A stretch of DNA of 34,255 nt, taken from assembly GCF_002149035.1 (NCBI RefSeq), contig NZ_NGFP01000026.1, positions 18,772 through 53,026 of the forward strand. The letters run 5' to 3'. Both the position numbers and the translations under genes were made by a program. A model generated the notes under the pieces. The model made no database searches, had not been told where the DNA came from, and saw nothing but the letters and a program-made list of their open reading frames with translations. The stretch is from Streptosporangium minutum (lineage in GTDB: Bacteria > Actinomycetota > Actinomycetes > Streptosporangiales > Streptosporangiaceae). Positions 14,712 through 24,516 of the stretch are shown here, piece by piece. Within the stretch, counting starts at the first letter, position 1, and every line of letters starts with the position of its first letter.

Positions 14712-15707
14712 ATGATCAAGGCGACGAACGACCAGAACGGCGGCGCGCTGTACGCCGCCGACGACGAGGCTTACGACGTGGTGGTGGTCGGCGCCGGAGC
14801 GGCCGGTCTGAATGCCGCCCTGCTCCTGGGGCGTGCCCGCCGCAAGGTGGCGGTGATAGACGCCGGCGAGCCACGCAACGCGCCCGCCGCGCACATGCAC
14901 GGCTTTCTGTCTCGCGACGGCCTGTCCCCGGCGACGCTGCTCGAACTCGGCCGTGCCGAGGTCGCCCGGTACGGCGTCCGGCTCATCCAGGGCCGGGTGG
15001 AGCAGATCGACCGGGGCTACCACGTCCGCATGGTCGGCGGGCCGGTGATCAAGGGCCGCCGCGTCCTGGTCGCGACCGGGCTCCGCGACGAACTGCCCGA
15101 CATCCCGGGCGTGCACGAACGGTGGGGCAAGGATGTCCTGCACTGCCCCTACTGCCACGCCTACGAAGTCCGCGACCGGCCTCTTGCCGTTCTCGGCACC
15201 CATCCGGGCGCGGTGCATCAGGCGCTGCTCCTGCGGGCGTGGAGCGATGACGTCGCCTTCTTCCCGCACGCCCTTGAGCTGACGGCGCAGGATCGGGAGC
15301 GGCTGGAGGCGCGCGGCCTGCGCGTCGTCGAGGGCGAGATCAAACGGCTGGTCGTCGACGGCGACCGGTTGCACGGCATCGAGCTCGCCGACGGCCGCGC
15401 CGTCCCGCGCGCCGCCGCCTTCCTCTTCCCCCGCATGGTGCCGCGCGACGAGCTGCTGACCCACCTGGGCTGCGACAAGGACGACAATGGCTGGGTCGCC
15501 ACCGACCGCACCGGCCGGACCGGCGTCGCCGGCGTCTGGGCCGCCGGCAACGTCATCGACCCGCGCGCCCAGGTCGTCACCGCCGCCGGCATGGGGTCTG
15601 CCGCCGCCTTCGCCATGAACACCGATCTGCTGGACGAGGACGTCGATCGCGCCGTCGAACAGCACCGTGCCGCCACCGCCGTAACGGCGCGGGGTGATGG
15701 CCGGTGA
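14712..15707 (+). CDS. Thioredoxin-reductase-like FAD-dependent oxidoreductase
   Basis: A 331-residue pyridine-nucleotide flavoprotein. The FAD Rossmann motif is at 26-38 (VVGAGAAGLNAAL). The redox pair is Cys145-Pro-Tyr-Cys148 (HCPYCHAYE). A short NADPH domain follows with a weakened glycine motif (VLGTHPGAVHQA), and a C-terminal FAD-binding GVWAAGNV. This CPYC-type branch lies apart from classical TrxB (CATC) and often has no thioredoxin partner; substrate unknown. GGAGGTGA before the ATG at 14712 fixes the start; an earlier ATG at 14649 sits inside the operator region. Its stop overlaps the start of the MFS gene (GTGA), so the two are coupled. Confidence 0.88.
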   Translation: MIKATNDQNGGALYAADDEAYDVVVVGAGAAGLNAALLLGRARRKVAVIDAGEPRNAPAAHMHGFLSRDGLSPATLLELGRAEVARYGVRLIQGRVEQIDRGYHVRMVGGPVIKGRRVLVATGLRDELPDIPGVHERWGKDVLHCPYCHAYEVRDRPLAVLGTHPGAVHQALLLRAWSDDVAFFPHALELTAQDRERLEARGLRVVEGEIKRLVVDGDRLHGIELADGRAVPRAAAFLFPRMVPRDELLTHLGCDKDDNGWVATDRTGRTGVAGVWAAGNVIDPRAQVVTAAGMGSAAAFAMNTDLLDEDVDRAVEQHRAATAVTARGDGR

Positions 15708-16930
15708 GCGTCGGAACCGCACAGCAGCGAGTGCCGGTCGCTCGCGGCAGGCTGCCGTTCGGCGTCTACCTGCTGGCGTTGAGCCTGTTCGCGATGGGCA
15801 GCGCGGAGTTCTTGCTGGCCGGGGTCCTGCCGGCGGTTGCGGACGACCTCCGGATCACGTTGTCCGCCGCCGGCGCGCTGATCTCGGTATTCGCCATCGG
15901 TGTCGTCGTCGGAGGGCCTCCCCTGGCCGTCATGACGCTGCGCTGGCCGCGACGGACCACGCTGGTGACCACTCAAGCCGTCTTCGCCGCCTCGGTGACC
16001 ATCGGCCTTCTGACCGACGACTACACGGTGCTGCTGGCCACCCGCTTCGTCTGCGGCCTCGCCTATGCGGGGTACTGGGCGGTCGCGGCGGTCACCGCGA
16101 TCGGCCTTGTCACGCCCGACCGCACCGCACGCGCCTCCGGAGTCGTCGTCAGCGGGCTCAGCTTGGCGATGATCGCCGGTGGCCCGGCAGGGGCACTGCT
16201 CAGCTACTTCACGGGATGGCGGGGCGGATTCTGGGGGGTGGTCGCCCTGACCGCCGCCGGCGCGATCTTGAGCTTGCTCGCGATGCCCGCGACAGGCGCG
16301 GGCGAGGAGCCCAGCGTAAGGCGTGAGCTTCGCACCATGAGGCAACCGCAACTGTGGGTCGTGTACGCCGCCATCGTCCTGAGCACTGCCGCCTACATGA
16401 TCTCGTTCAACTACCTCGCGGCGTTCCTGACCGATATCACCGGCATTCCCGGTGTCTGGGTTCCCGCGATCCTCGCGTTGTTCGGCGTCGGCGCCTTCAT
16501 CGGCCTGTCCGTCGGAGGCAGGATCGCCGATCGGCGGCCCTTCCACGCGCTCCTGACCGGGGCGATCGGGATCCTGGTCTGCTCCGCCCTGCTCGCGCTC
16601 CTCGCCCGGCACGCACTGGCCGTGGTCCCCCTCGTTCTGCTCCTTGGGATCGCCGGATTCGTGCTGAACCCGGCCGTCTACGCGCGGGTGTTCACCATCG
16701 CGTCGAAGGCGCCGACGCTCGCCGGGGCCACCACCGTCTCCGCGTTCCAGCTCGGCATCAGCCTCGTCCCAGCGCTCGCCGGAGCCGCCCTGAACGCCGG
16801 CGCGGGCATCACCTCCGTCACATGGATCGGCGTCGGCCTGGCAGCGGCCGTCGTACCGGCCGTCCTTCTCGACCGGGCGATCTCACGTCGCCGTTCGCAG
16901 ATGGCGGACGAGGGGAGTCCGCCAGGCTGA
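15704..16930 (+). CDS. MFS drug/metabolite exporter (DHA1, AraJ/Cml-like)
   Basis: A 408-residue, roughly twelve-helix major facilitator protein. The N-terminal MGSAEFLLAGVLPAVADDL, TRFVCGLAYAGYWAVA and the motif-C-like MIAGGPAGALLSYFTGWR are typical of the DHA1 chloramphenicol/arabinose-efflux type. The GTG start at 15704 lies within the flavoprotein stop (GTGA), giving tight translational coupling. The pair probably oxidises or reduces a compound and expels it under control of the divergent XRE-cupin regulator. The compound is unknown. Confidence 0.9.
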   Translation: MSVGTAQQRVPVARGRLPFGVYLLALSLFAMGSAEFLLAGVLPAVADDLRITLSAAGALISVFAIGVVVGGPPLAVMTLRWPRRTTLVTTQAVFAASVTIGLLTDDYTVLLATRFVCGLAYAGYWAVAAVTAIGLVTPDRTARASGVVVSGLSLAMIAGGPAGALLSYFTGWRGGFWGVVALTAAGAILSLLAMPATGAGEEPSVRRELRTMRQPQLWVVYAAIVLSTAAYMISFNYLAAFLTDITGIPGVWVPAILALFGVGAFIGLSVGGRIADRRPFHALLTGAIGILVCSALLALLARHALAVVPLVLLLGIAGFVLNPAVYARVFTIASKAPTLAGATTVSAFQLGISLVPALAGAALNAGAGITSVTWIGVGLAAAVVPAVLLDRAISRRRSQMADEGSPPG

Positions 16931-17060
16931 GCCCGGCATCCCGGACGACATGCCCGAACTGTGACATTCACGCCTCGGAGCTGAGAACCACCTCACCGCC
17001 GCCTCTCCCCTCGCCGGAGCTTCCGGAGCCTCGGGCCGTCACGGCGTGGCGATCCGAAGA

Positions 17061-17124
17061 TTGACCTTCCCCGGAGAAGGTCACTATGTTCGCAAGAAGA
17101 ACTTTTGTCCGCATGGCGAACATA
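17061..17124 (+). promoter_or_regulatory. pca operon promoter with nested inverted repeats
   Basis: TTGACC (17061-17066), an 18-bp spacer and TATGTT (17085-17090) form a good sigma-A-type promoter. Inside the spacer GACCTTC pairs with GAAGGTC (17063-17082). The -10 lies in TATGTTCGC (17085-17093), which is inverted as GCGAACATA at 17116-17124 after 22 bases. Such nested repeats suit binding by the IclR-type regulator encoded at the operon's end. Transcription should start near 17097. Confidence 0.65.
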
Positions 17125-17140
17125 TACATGAGGGGGCGCG

Positions 17141-17218
17141 ATGGCCACGGTTACCTCGCTCGCCGACGCGGCGGCGGAGCTCGGCGCCCTGCGCAGCCTC
17201 ACCGGGACCAGGCCGTGA
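17141..17218 (+). pseudogene. 25-codon ORF, probable deletion scar of pca CoA-transferase genes
   Basis: This is the first ORF after the pca promoter: ATG at 17141 with GAGGGGG four bases upstream, stop at 17216-17218. The start MATVTSLADAAAEL resembles the beginning of actinobacterial 3-oxoadipate CoA-transferase alpha subunits. The end (LRSLTGTRP) looks like a CoA-transferase beta-subunit tail, though this second match is weak. An internal deletion joining pcaI to the end of pcaJ would explain a full promoter and ribosome site before a 25-residue peptide. It could instead be an unrelated leader peptide. The remainder of 16931-17276 holds no other gene. Confidence 0.45.
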
Positions 17219-17276
17219 AGCGGCCTCCCGCGACCAGCGCGGGGCACCGGCACCCGTCGACCAGGAGCTCGAGATC

Positions 17277-18452
<1,176 letters not shown>

Positions 18453-18516
18453 CGTTCGCCGCACCCCTCGCCCACCTACGTGACACTCTGTCGACATCAT
18501 GAAACTGGAGGTGAGA

Positions 18517-19848
18517 ATGACCTTGTCGGCACGCGACGGTCTGTTCTCCGGGATGTTCGCCAGGGGCGGGGCCGCGCCCGAGGTGTCGGACGCGGCGTGG
18601 CTGGCCGCGATGCTGGACGTCGAGGCCGCACTGGCCGGCGCCCAGGCGGGGATCGGGCTGGTCCCGGAGGAGGCGGCATCGGCGCTGGAGGAGGCCTGCC
18701 GGCCGGAGTTCTTCGACCTGGCCGAGCTGGGGTGCGGGGCCGCGCCGGCGGGGAACCCGGTGATCCCCCTGGTCGCCGCGCTACGCGAACGGGTCAAGCC
18801 CGAGCTTCGGCGGTTCGTGCACTACGGCGCGACCAGCCAGGACATCAACGACACGGCCGCGATGCTGGTCGCCTGCCGCGCCCTCGCCCCGCTCCTGGCC
18901 GACCTGTCCGCCTGCGCCGACGCGTGCGCGCGGCTGGCCGGCGAGCACCGCGGCACCGTGATGGCCGGGCGCACCGTCCTGCAGCACGCCGTGCCGGTCA
19001 CCTTCGGGCTGAAGGCGGCCGGCTGGCTGAGCGCGCTGGACCGGTCGCGGGCGGGGCTGGCGGAGCTGGACCTGCCCGTCCAGTACGGCGGGGCGGCGGG
19101 CACCCTGTCCGTCCTCGGCGAGCGGGGCCACGAGGTCCTGCCGCGCCTGGCGGCCGAGCTGGGCCTGGCCGAGCCGCTCCTGCCCTGGCACACCGACCGC
19201 ACCCCGGTCGCCCGGCTGGCCTGCGCCCTCGGCATGGCCTCCGGGACGCTCGGCAAGATCGCGACCGACGTGAAGCTGCTGGCCCAGACCGAGGTGGGAG
19301 AGGCCGCCGAACCGTCGGCCCCCGGCCGGGGCGGCTCCAGCGCCATGCCACACAAGCGCAACCCGGTGGGCGCGATGTCCGTGCTCGCCTGCGTCCAGCG
19401 CGTCCCCGGACTGGTGGCCTCGGTGCTCGCGGGCATGGTTCAGGAGCACGAGCGCGCCGCCGGCCCCTGGCAGGCGGAGTGGGAGACGCTCAGCGAGCTG
19501 CTCCGGCTCACCGGCAGCGCCGCGTCCTGGCTCCGCGAGGTGCTGGAGGGCCTGACCGTCGACCCCGCGAGGATGCGGGCCAACCTCGACGCGACGCGGG
19601 GGCTGCCGATGGCCGAGCACGTCGTCGCCCGGCTCGGCGGCACCCCCGAGGCGCGCGGGCTGGTGGACGCCGCCTGCGCCAGGGCGGTCGACGAGGGCCT
19701 GTCGCTGCGGGAGGCGCTGCCGGCCGCTCCCGGCCTGAGCCTGACGCCGCAGGAGCTGGACGCCGCCCTGGACCCGGCGGGCTGCCTCGGCTCCGCCGGG
19801 ACCTTCGTCGACCGGGCGCTCGCCGCCCACCTGAACCCGCCCGGCTGA
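18517..19848 (+). CDS. pcaB: 3-carboxy-cis,cis-muconate cycloisomerase
   Basis: A 443-residue member of the fumarase/aspartase superfamily. Marks: VHYGATSQDINDTA in the first conserved block and the signature GGSSAMPHKRNPVGAM about residues 279-295, with KIATDVKLLAQTEVGE before it. It converts 3-carboxymuconate to 4-carboxymuconolactone. Length fits PcaB. The ATG at 18517 is chosen because GGAGGTG lies a few bases before it; an ATG at 18499 precedes that site. It lies between pcaF and pcaC in one operon. Its normal supplier of substrate, protocatechuate 3,4-dioxygenase (pcaHG), is not in this window. Confidence 0.92.
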   Translation: MTLSARDGLFSGMFARGGAAPEVSDAAWLAAMLDVEAALAGAQAGIGLVPEEAASALEEACRPEFFDLAELGCGAAPAGNPVIPLVAALRERVKPELRRFVHYGATSQDINDTAAMLVACRALAPLLADLSACADACARLAGEHRGTVMAGRTVLQHAVPVTFGLKAAGWLSALDRSRAGLAELDLPVQYGGAAGTLSVLGERGHEVLPRLAAELGLAEPLLPWHTDRTPVARLACALGMASGTLGKIATDVKLLAQTEVGEAAEPSAPGRGGSSAMPHKRNPVGAMSVLACVQRVPGLVASVLAGMVQEHERAAGPWQAEWETLSELLRLTGSAASWLREVLEGLTVDPARMRANLDATRGLPMAEHVVARLGGTPEARGLVDAACARAVDEGLSLREALPAAPGLSLTPQELDAALDPAGCLGSAGTFVDRALAAHLNPPG

Positions 19849-19900
19849 GCACGGCGTCCCGGACGGGGACAGCCGGGTGAACACGACAAGGAGCTGAAGG

Positions 19901-20299
19901 ATGGACATGTGGAGCGCCGGAGACGCGACGCGCCGGGCCGTACTGGGTGACGAGCACGTGGACCGCGCCACCGCGGCCGCCACGCCGTTCACCGCGGACT
20001 TCCAGGAGCTCATCACCAAGTACGCCTGGGGGGAGATCTGGACCCGTCCCGGCCTGGACCGGCGCACCCGTAGCTGCGTCACCCTCGCCCTGCTCGCCGC
20101 GCTCGGGCACGGACACGAGCTGGCCATGCACGTGAGGGCGGCGCTCCGTATCGGTCTCACCGAGGAGGAGATCAAGGAGGTGCTGCTGCAGACCGCGGTC
20201 TACGCGGGGGTGCCCGCGGCCAACCGCGCGTTCGCGGTGGCGCAGGCGGCACTGGAGTCCGACCGGGACGAGGAGGACGGGGATGGACGGACCGGCTGA
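19901..20299 (+). CDS. pcaC: 4-carboxymuconolactone decarboxylase
   Basis: A 132-residue, all-helical protein of the carboxymuconolactone decarboxylase family. It contains EIWTRPGLDRRTRSCVTLALLAALGHGHELAMH and EIKEVLLQTAVYAGVPAANRAF, the standard CMD blocks. It decarboxylates the lactone made by PcaB to 3-oxoadipate enol-lactone. It is a free-standing PcaC: the enol-lactone hydrolase (PcaD), often fused to it as PcaL in actinomycetes, is missing. AAGGAG lies seven bases before the ATG. The gene overlaps the regulator downstream by 17 bp. Confidence 0.93.
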   Translation: MDMWSAGDATRRAVLGDEHVDRATAAATPFTADFQELITKYAWGEIWTRPGLDRRTRSCVTLALLAALGHGHELAMHVRAALRIGLTEEEIKEVLLQTAVYAGVPAANRAFAVAQAALESDRDEEDGDGRTG

Positions 20300-21086
20300 C
20301 CGCGGCTCCGACCACGTGCAGTCGCTGGCCCGGGGGCTGTCGGTGATCCGGGCGTTCGGCGCGGCCACCCCCGAGCTGACGCTCAGCGAGGTCGCCCGCG
20401 CCACCGGCCTGACCCGCGCGGCGGCCCGGCGGTTCCTGCTGACCCTGGTCGACCTGGGCTACGTCCGGACCGACGGGCGGCTGTTCGCGCTCTCCCCGCG
20501 CGTCCTGGAGCTCGGTTACGCCTACCTGTCCGGGCTCTCGCTGCCCGAGGTGGCCGAGCCGCACCTGGGGCGGCTCGTCGCCGAGGTGCGCGAGTCGGCG
20601 TCGATGGCGGTGCTCGACGGCGAGGACATCGTCTACGTGGCCCGGGTGGCGACCACGCGGATCATGCGGGTGTCCATCGACATCGGCACCCGCTTCCCGG
20701 CCCACTGCACCTCAACGGGCCGGGTGCTGCTCGCCGCGCTGCCCGCCGACGAGCTGGACGCCCGGCTCGGCGGCGCCGCGCTGCGCGGGTTCACCGCCCG
20801 GACCGTCACCACGCCCTCCGCCCTCAGGGCCGAGCTCGACCGCGTCCGCTCCCAGGGCTGGGCGATGGTCGACCAGGAGCTGGAGGAGGGGCTGCGCTCG
20901 GTCGCCGTGCCCGTCCGGGATCGCTCCGGCCGGGTGGCCGCCGCGATGAACATCTCCTCCCACGTGAGCCGGACGACCGTCGAATCCGTCCGGAGCGACC
21001 TGCTGCCGCCGCTGCTGGCCGCCGCGGCGCGGGTGGAGGCCGACCTGCACGCGACGGGAGTGACGGGCGCCGGGCTCTCCCGCTGA
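20283..21086 (+). CDS. IclR-family regulator, PcaR/PobR type
   Basis: A 267-residue IclR regulator. The winged HTH is at about residues 12-70 (SLARGLSVIRAFG ... LTLSEVARATGLTRAAARRFLLTLVDLGYV), followed by the effector domain (ESASMAVLDGEDIVYVARV, FPAHCTSTGRVLLAALP). The pattern fits the PcaR/PcaU/PobR/CatR group that responds to aromatic-pathway intermediates such as beta-ketoadipate. It starts within pcaC (17-bp overlap) behind GAGGAGG, so it is made with the operon it presumably controls through the repeats at 17061-17124. Confidence 0.92.
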   Translation: MDGPADRGSDHVQSLARGLSVIRAFGAATPELTLSEVARATGLTRAAARRFLLTLVDLGYVRTDGRLFALSPRVLELGYAYLSGLSLPEVAEPHLGRLVAEVRESASMAVLDGEDIVYVARVATTRIMRVSIDIGTRFPAHCTSTGRVLLAALPADELDARLGGAALRGFTARTVTTPSALRAELDRVRSQGWAMVDQELEEGLRSVAVPVRDRSGRVAAAMNISSHVSRTTVESVRSDLLPPLLAAAARVEADLHATGVTGAGLSR

Positions 21087-21100
21087 CCCGCCGGGATCGA

Positions 21101-21137
21101 TGACAACGTTGTCAACAGCGGGGACTTGGGCGATGAT
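21101..21137 (+). promoter_or_regulatory. LacI operator TGACAACGTTGTCA within a leaderless promoter
   Basis: The perfect 14-bp palindrome TGACAACGTTGTCA occupies 21101-21114. Its right end overlaps a -35-like TTGTCA (21109-21114). After 17 bp comes GATGAT (21132-21137). Seven bases further is the GTG at 21144, so transcript and translation may start together. Operator and promoter overlap, which fits self-repression. The same 14 bp occur at 27708-27721. Confidence 0.82.
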
Positions 21138-21143
21138 CAGGCC

Positions 21144-22133
21144 GTGACAGACAGTGTCCACGGACGTCCCACCATGAAAGACGTCGCCGCGGCGGCCGGG
21201 GTGGCGCTCAAGACCGTCTCCCGCGTCGTCAACGAGGAGCCGGGGGTCAACCCCGCCACGGCCGAGCGGGTCCTGTCCGCCATCGAACGGCTCGGCTACC
21301 GGCGCAACGAGAGCGCCCGGGTGCTCCGCCGGGGCAGGACCGCGAGCATCGGCCTGGTGATCGAGGACGTGGCCGACCCGTTCTACTCCGGGATCAGCCG
21401 CGCGGTCGAGGACGTGGCGCTCCGGCACGGGTCACTGGTGCTCAGCGGCTCCTCGGGGGAGGAGCCGCGGCGCGAGCGGGAGCTCGTCCTCACCTTCTGC
21501 TCCCGCCGGGTGGACGGCCTGATCATCGTGCCGGCCGGGACCGACCACGGATACCTCAGGCCCGAGCTCGACGCGGGGATCCCCGCCGTCTTCGCCGACC
21601 GGCCCGGCGGGCTGGACGTGGACACCGTGATCTGCGACAACAAGGGCGGGGCGCACACCGGGGTCACCCACCTCATCCGGCACGGCCACCGCCGCGTCGC
21701 GTTCCTCGGCGACAGCGCCTCCATCTTCACCGCCGCCGAGCGCCTGTACGGCTACCGCCGCGCCGTCGAGGACGCGGGCCTGCCGGTCGACGAGTCACTG
21801 GTGGCGATGGGCCCTCCGGGTCGGGCCGGGCCCGCGCTGACCCGGATGCTCGCCGGAGACGACCCGCCCACGGCGGTGTTCACCGGGAACGGCCGGATCA
21901 CCGTGGCCGTGCTGCGCACCGGCCACCGGCTCCCCATGGTCGGCTTCGACGACTTCGAGCTCGCCGACCTGCTGGTGCCCGGCGTGACCGTGGTGGCCCA
22001 GGACCCGGCGAGGCTCGGCCGCGCCGCCGCCGAGCTGCTCTTCCGCCGCATCATGGGCGGACCGGGCGCCGCCGAGCGCATCGAGCTGCCCACCCGCCTC
22101 ATCCCCCGCGGTTCGGGAGAGCTCCGGCCGTAG
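21144..22133 (+). CDS. LacI-family regulator of the sugar ABC operon
   Basis: A 329-residue LacI protein from the GTG at 21144. The HTH reads TMKDVAAAAGVALKTVSRVVNEEPGVNPAT, the hinge ESARVLRRGRT, and the sensor domain has IGLVIEDVADPFYSGIS, VDGLIIVPAG, GHRRVAFLGD and MVGFDDFELADLL. The frame extends to a TTG at 21126, but the promoter geometry favours a leaderless GTG. A perfect palindrome at its promoter is repeated ahead of the ABC operon 6.6 kb away, the best evidence for its target. The last codons and stop are duplicated downstream as a 35-bp repeat. The inducer sugar is unknown. Confidence 0.92.
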   Translation: MTDSVHGRPTMKDVAAAAGVALKTVSRVVNEEPGVNPATAERVLSAIERLGYRRNESARVLRRGRTASIGLVIEDVADPFYSGISRAVEDVALRHGSLVLSGSSGEEPRRERELVLTFCSRRVDGLIIVPAGTDHGYLRPELDAGIPAVFADRPGGLDVDTVICDNKGGAHTGVTHLIRHGHRRVAFLGDSASIFTAAERLYGYRRAVEDAGLPVDESLVAMGPPGRAGPALTRMLAGDDPPTAVFTGNGRITVAVLRTGHRLPMVGFDDFELADLLVPGVTVVAQDPARLGRAAAELLFRRIMGGPGAAERIELPTRLIPRGSGELRP

Positions 22134-22175
22134 GCCGCCTCCGCGGTTCGGGAGAGCTCCGGCCGTAGGCCGCCT
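22106..22175. repeat. Perfect 35-bp tandem duplication over the LacI stop codon
   Basis: Bases 22106-22140 and 22141-22175 are identical, starting CCGCGGTTCGGGAGAG. The first copy holds the last LacI codons and TAG (22131-22133); the second repeats them in non-coding DNA. The lack of any mismatch implies a recent event. It falls in the gap between convergent genes. Confidence 0.93.
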
Positions 22176-22186
22176 CCCGGGAGCGA

Positions 22187-23386
22187 TCACGCCGGGGCGG
22201 GGGACGCCGGGCGCAGGGAGCGGTGCAGGGCGAGGGAGCAGCCGACGGTCACGGCTCCGGCGAGGACGATCGCCAGGTGCGGCGCGGTCAGCTCGGCGGC
22301 CAGGCCCACGAGGGCGGCGCCCGCCGCCTGGCCGGTCATCATCCCCGCCGTCGCCAGGCCGAAGGCCTGTCCCCGGACCGGTTCGGGCACCGCCGCCACG
22401 AACCCCCGCTGCAGCCCGAGCTGGTAGGAGGCGCTGCCGATGGTGGCGAGCAGGGCGAGCAGGGCGGCCCACGCGAAACCCGGCTGGAGGGCGAAGCCGA
22501 GCAGCGGAACGCCCGACAGCGCCGCGAGCGGCAGCGCCAGCCGCTCGCGCGCCGGGGGTGAGGCGAACCGGCCGACGGCGAGGTTGCCGGCCGCCATGCC
22601 CAGGGACGCGGCGGCGAGCGCGATCCCGGCCGTGCCGCCCAGGTAGGGGATGAACATCGCCTCGGCGCCCGCCACGAACGACACCGGCAGCCACTGGGCG
22701 AGCAGCAGCCCGCGCACCCTCGGGTCGGCCAGCAGGCTCCGGTTGACCCGCAGCGTCTCCCGTACGGCACCGCCCTCCCCCGCGCCCCGGGCGGGGAGGT
22801 CGGGCAGACCGGCCCGGAGCACCAGGGCTGCCACGGCGGACAGTCCGGCGGTGACGGCCAGCGCCCCGGCGGGGCCCATCGCCGCGAGGATGCCGCCGCC
22901 CACGGCCAGCCCGCCGATCTGCGCCCCGGCCGCCGTCATGGACAGCACGGACCTGGCCAGCACGAACGCGTCGCCCGGCAGCAGGTCCGGCAGGAGGGCG
23001 GTACGGGCCGCCATGAAGACCGGCGAGAACAGGCCGGTGACGAGGACCAGCGCGAGCATCGCCCAGACGGGCAGCCCGGTGAAGGCCAGCAGCAGGCAGG
23101 TCGCCACCCGGACCAGCTCTCCGGCGATCATCAGCGTGCGCGGCCGTATCCGGTCGGCCAGCGAGAGCAGGAACGTCCCGCCGACGACGTAGGGGAGGAA
23201 GCCCAGCATGTACGCCGCGGCCGACAGGCCTGGCGAACCGGTCCGCGCGTAGACCAGTGCCGCCAGGGCCAGCATCTTGACCTGGTCCCCGGCCACCAGG
23301 AGCGTGAAGCTCCCGAACAGCACCCGGAACTCCCGGCTCGCGAAGACCTCGCCGTAGGTCGCGGCGCGCTCATGTGTGGTGGTCAT
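22187..23386 (-). CDS. MFS transporter (exporter-like)
   Basis: A 399-residue major facilitator protein with about twelve hydrophobic helices. It starts FASREFRVLFGSFTLLVAGDQV, with YMLGFLPYVVGGTFLLSLADRIRPR and ARTALLPDLLP; this is the enterobactin-exporter/macrolide-efflux-like (MFS_3/MFS_1) group common beside DUF5937 regulators. Substrate unknown. The start is ATG 23386 or 23395, neither with a clear ribosome site. It is divergent from the ArsR-type regulator, and the 20-bp perfect palindrome between them is its probable control site. Confidence 0.87.
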   Translation of the reverse strand: MTTTHERAATYGEVFASREFRVLFGSFTLLVAGDQVKMLALAALVYARTGSPGLSAAAYMLGFLPYVVGGTFLLSLADRIRPRTLMIAGELVRVATCLLLAFTGLPVWAMLALVLVTGLFSPVFMAARTALLPDLLPGDAFVLARSVLSMTAAGAQIGGLAVGGGILAAMGPAGALAVTAGLSAVAALVLRAGLPDLPARGAGEGGAVRETLRVNRSLLADPRVRGLLLAQWLPVSFVAGAEAMFIPYLGGTAGIALAAASLGMAAGNLAVGRFASPPARERLALPLAALSGVPLLGFALQPGFAWAALLALLATIGSASYQLGLQRGFVAAVPEPVRGQAFGLATAGMMTGQAAGAALVGLAAELTAPHLAIVLAGAVTVGCSLALHRSLRPASPAPA

Positions 23387-23424
23387 GCGCGCCATGCTCG
23401 GGGAGCCGGAGGCGGCTGGCTAAG

Positions 23425-23444
23425 CTTTCGGATATATCCGAAAG
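23425..23444. promoter_or_regulatory. Perfect 20-bp palindromic operator
   Basis: CTTTCGGATA is followed immediately by its exact reverse complement, giving a 20-bp palindrome with no spacer. It lies nine bases before the ATG of the DUF5937/ArsR regulator and about 40 bases before the divergent MFS gene. An ArsR dimer bound here would cover both promoters. The site is so near the start that the regulator mRNA has a very short leader or none. Confidence 0.85.
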
Positions 23445-23452
23445 GTCGTGTG

Positions 23453-24439
23453 ATGGTCAACCTGATCGAGGTCAGCCCGCAGGACATCGTGGCGAGCAGG
23501 TTCGCCATCTCCCCGCTCATGGTGACCAAGCACACGCTCTGGCTGCTGTCCGGCAAGAAGGAGGCCGGAGTATGGCGCGCCTGGGTGGACCGGGTGCGGA
23601 AGCCGTACGAGAACCTGGTGGCCGGGCGGCCGGGACTGGGAGCCATGGTGGCGCTGTTCCGGGAGCGGCGGTACAACGCCGACTTCCCCGCGCCGCCGCC
23701 GGCCGGGGTGAACACCCCGTTCGAGGTGGAGCTCGCGGCCGTGCGGGCGACCCCGGTCGCCCAGGCGCGCGACGAGATCGCCAGGAACCTGGAGGGCATG
23801 GCGCGTCTCCCGGACTCCGTCATGGACGTGCTGCGCGCACCCGATGTCGTGGACCTGTTCGCCGACGGGCTCCAGGGTGTCTGGGAGGAGATCGTCGCAC
23901 CCGCGTGGCCGCGCTTCCACGCGGTGCTGGAGCGGGACGTGATCCAGCGGGCGGGCCGCCTGGCCACCTACGGCTGGGCGGCGGCGCTGGCCGACCTCGG
24001 TCCCCAGGTGCGCTGGCGCCCGGACGGCGTCATCGAGGTCCGCGCGATGAGCCCGGACGAGACATACCGGCTCGACGGGCGCGGCCTGCTCTTCGTGCCG
24101 ACCGTGCTGCCGGTGGGGGTGGGCTCCTATCTTGAGCACGCGTGGCCGTACGCGATCAGCTATCCGGCCCGGGGCGCCGGGATCGCCCAGGAGGCGCCGG
24201 ACGGCCTCGCCGGGCTGATCGGCCGGACCAGGACCCGCGTCCTGCTGGAGCTGGCAGGCCCGGCGACCACCACCCAGCTCGTCACCCTGCTCGGCCTGAG
24301 CCTGGGCACCGTCGGCGGTCATCTGGCCGCGCTGCGGAGGGCCGGACTGGTCACCGGGAGCCGTACCGGCCGCGGCGTCCTCTACCACCGCACCGCGCTG
24401 GGCGACTCCCTGGTCAGCCCTCCGGCGTCCCCGCGCTGA
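23453..24439 (+). CDS. DUF5937/ArsR-type winged-helix regulator
   Basis: A 328-residue regulator. The N-terminal part (about 1-235) matches the DUF5937 type seen before ArsR domains (RFAISPLMVTKHTLWLL ... VWRAWVDRVR). The C-terminal wing-helix is at about 250-320 (LVTLLGLSLGTVGGHLAALRRAGLVTGSRTGRGVLYHRT). It lacks the metal-binding cysteine motif of classical ArsR. AAAGG lies nine bases before the ATG at 23453; an earlier in-frame start lies across the operator and is not supported. It probably represses the divergent MFS gene and itself through the palindrome at 23425-23444. Confidence 0.88.
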   Translation: MVNLIEVSPQDIVASRFAISPLMVTKHTLWLLSGKKEAGVWRAWVDRVRKPYENLVAGRPGLGAMVALFRERRYNADFPAPPPAGVNTPFEVELAAVRATPVAQARDEIARNLEGMARLPDSVMDVLRAPDVVDLFADGLQGVWEEIVAPAWPRFHAVLERDVIQRAGRLATYGWAAALADLGPQVRWRPDGVIEVRAMSPDETYRLDGRGLLFVPTVLPVGVGSYLEHAWPYAISYPARGAGIAQEAPDGLAGLIGRTRTRVLLELAGPATTTQLVTLLGLSLGTVGGHLAALRRAGLVTGSRTGRGVLYHRTALGDSLVSPPASPR

Positions 24440-24516
24440 GCCGGCACGCGGCCCCGGACGCGGGCCGGGCCTCCGGGCGCCCCCGCCGCGGGACAACGCG
24501 GGGCCCCGGACGCGGG

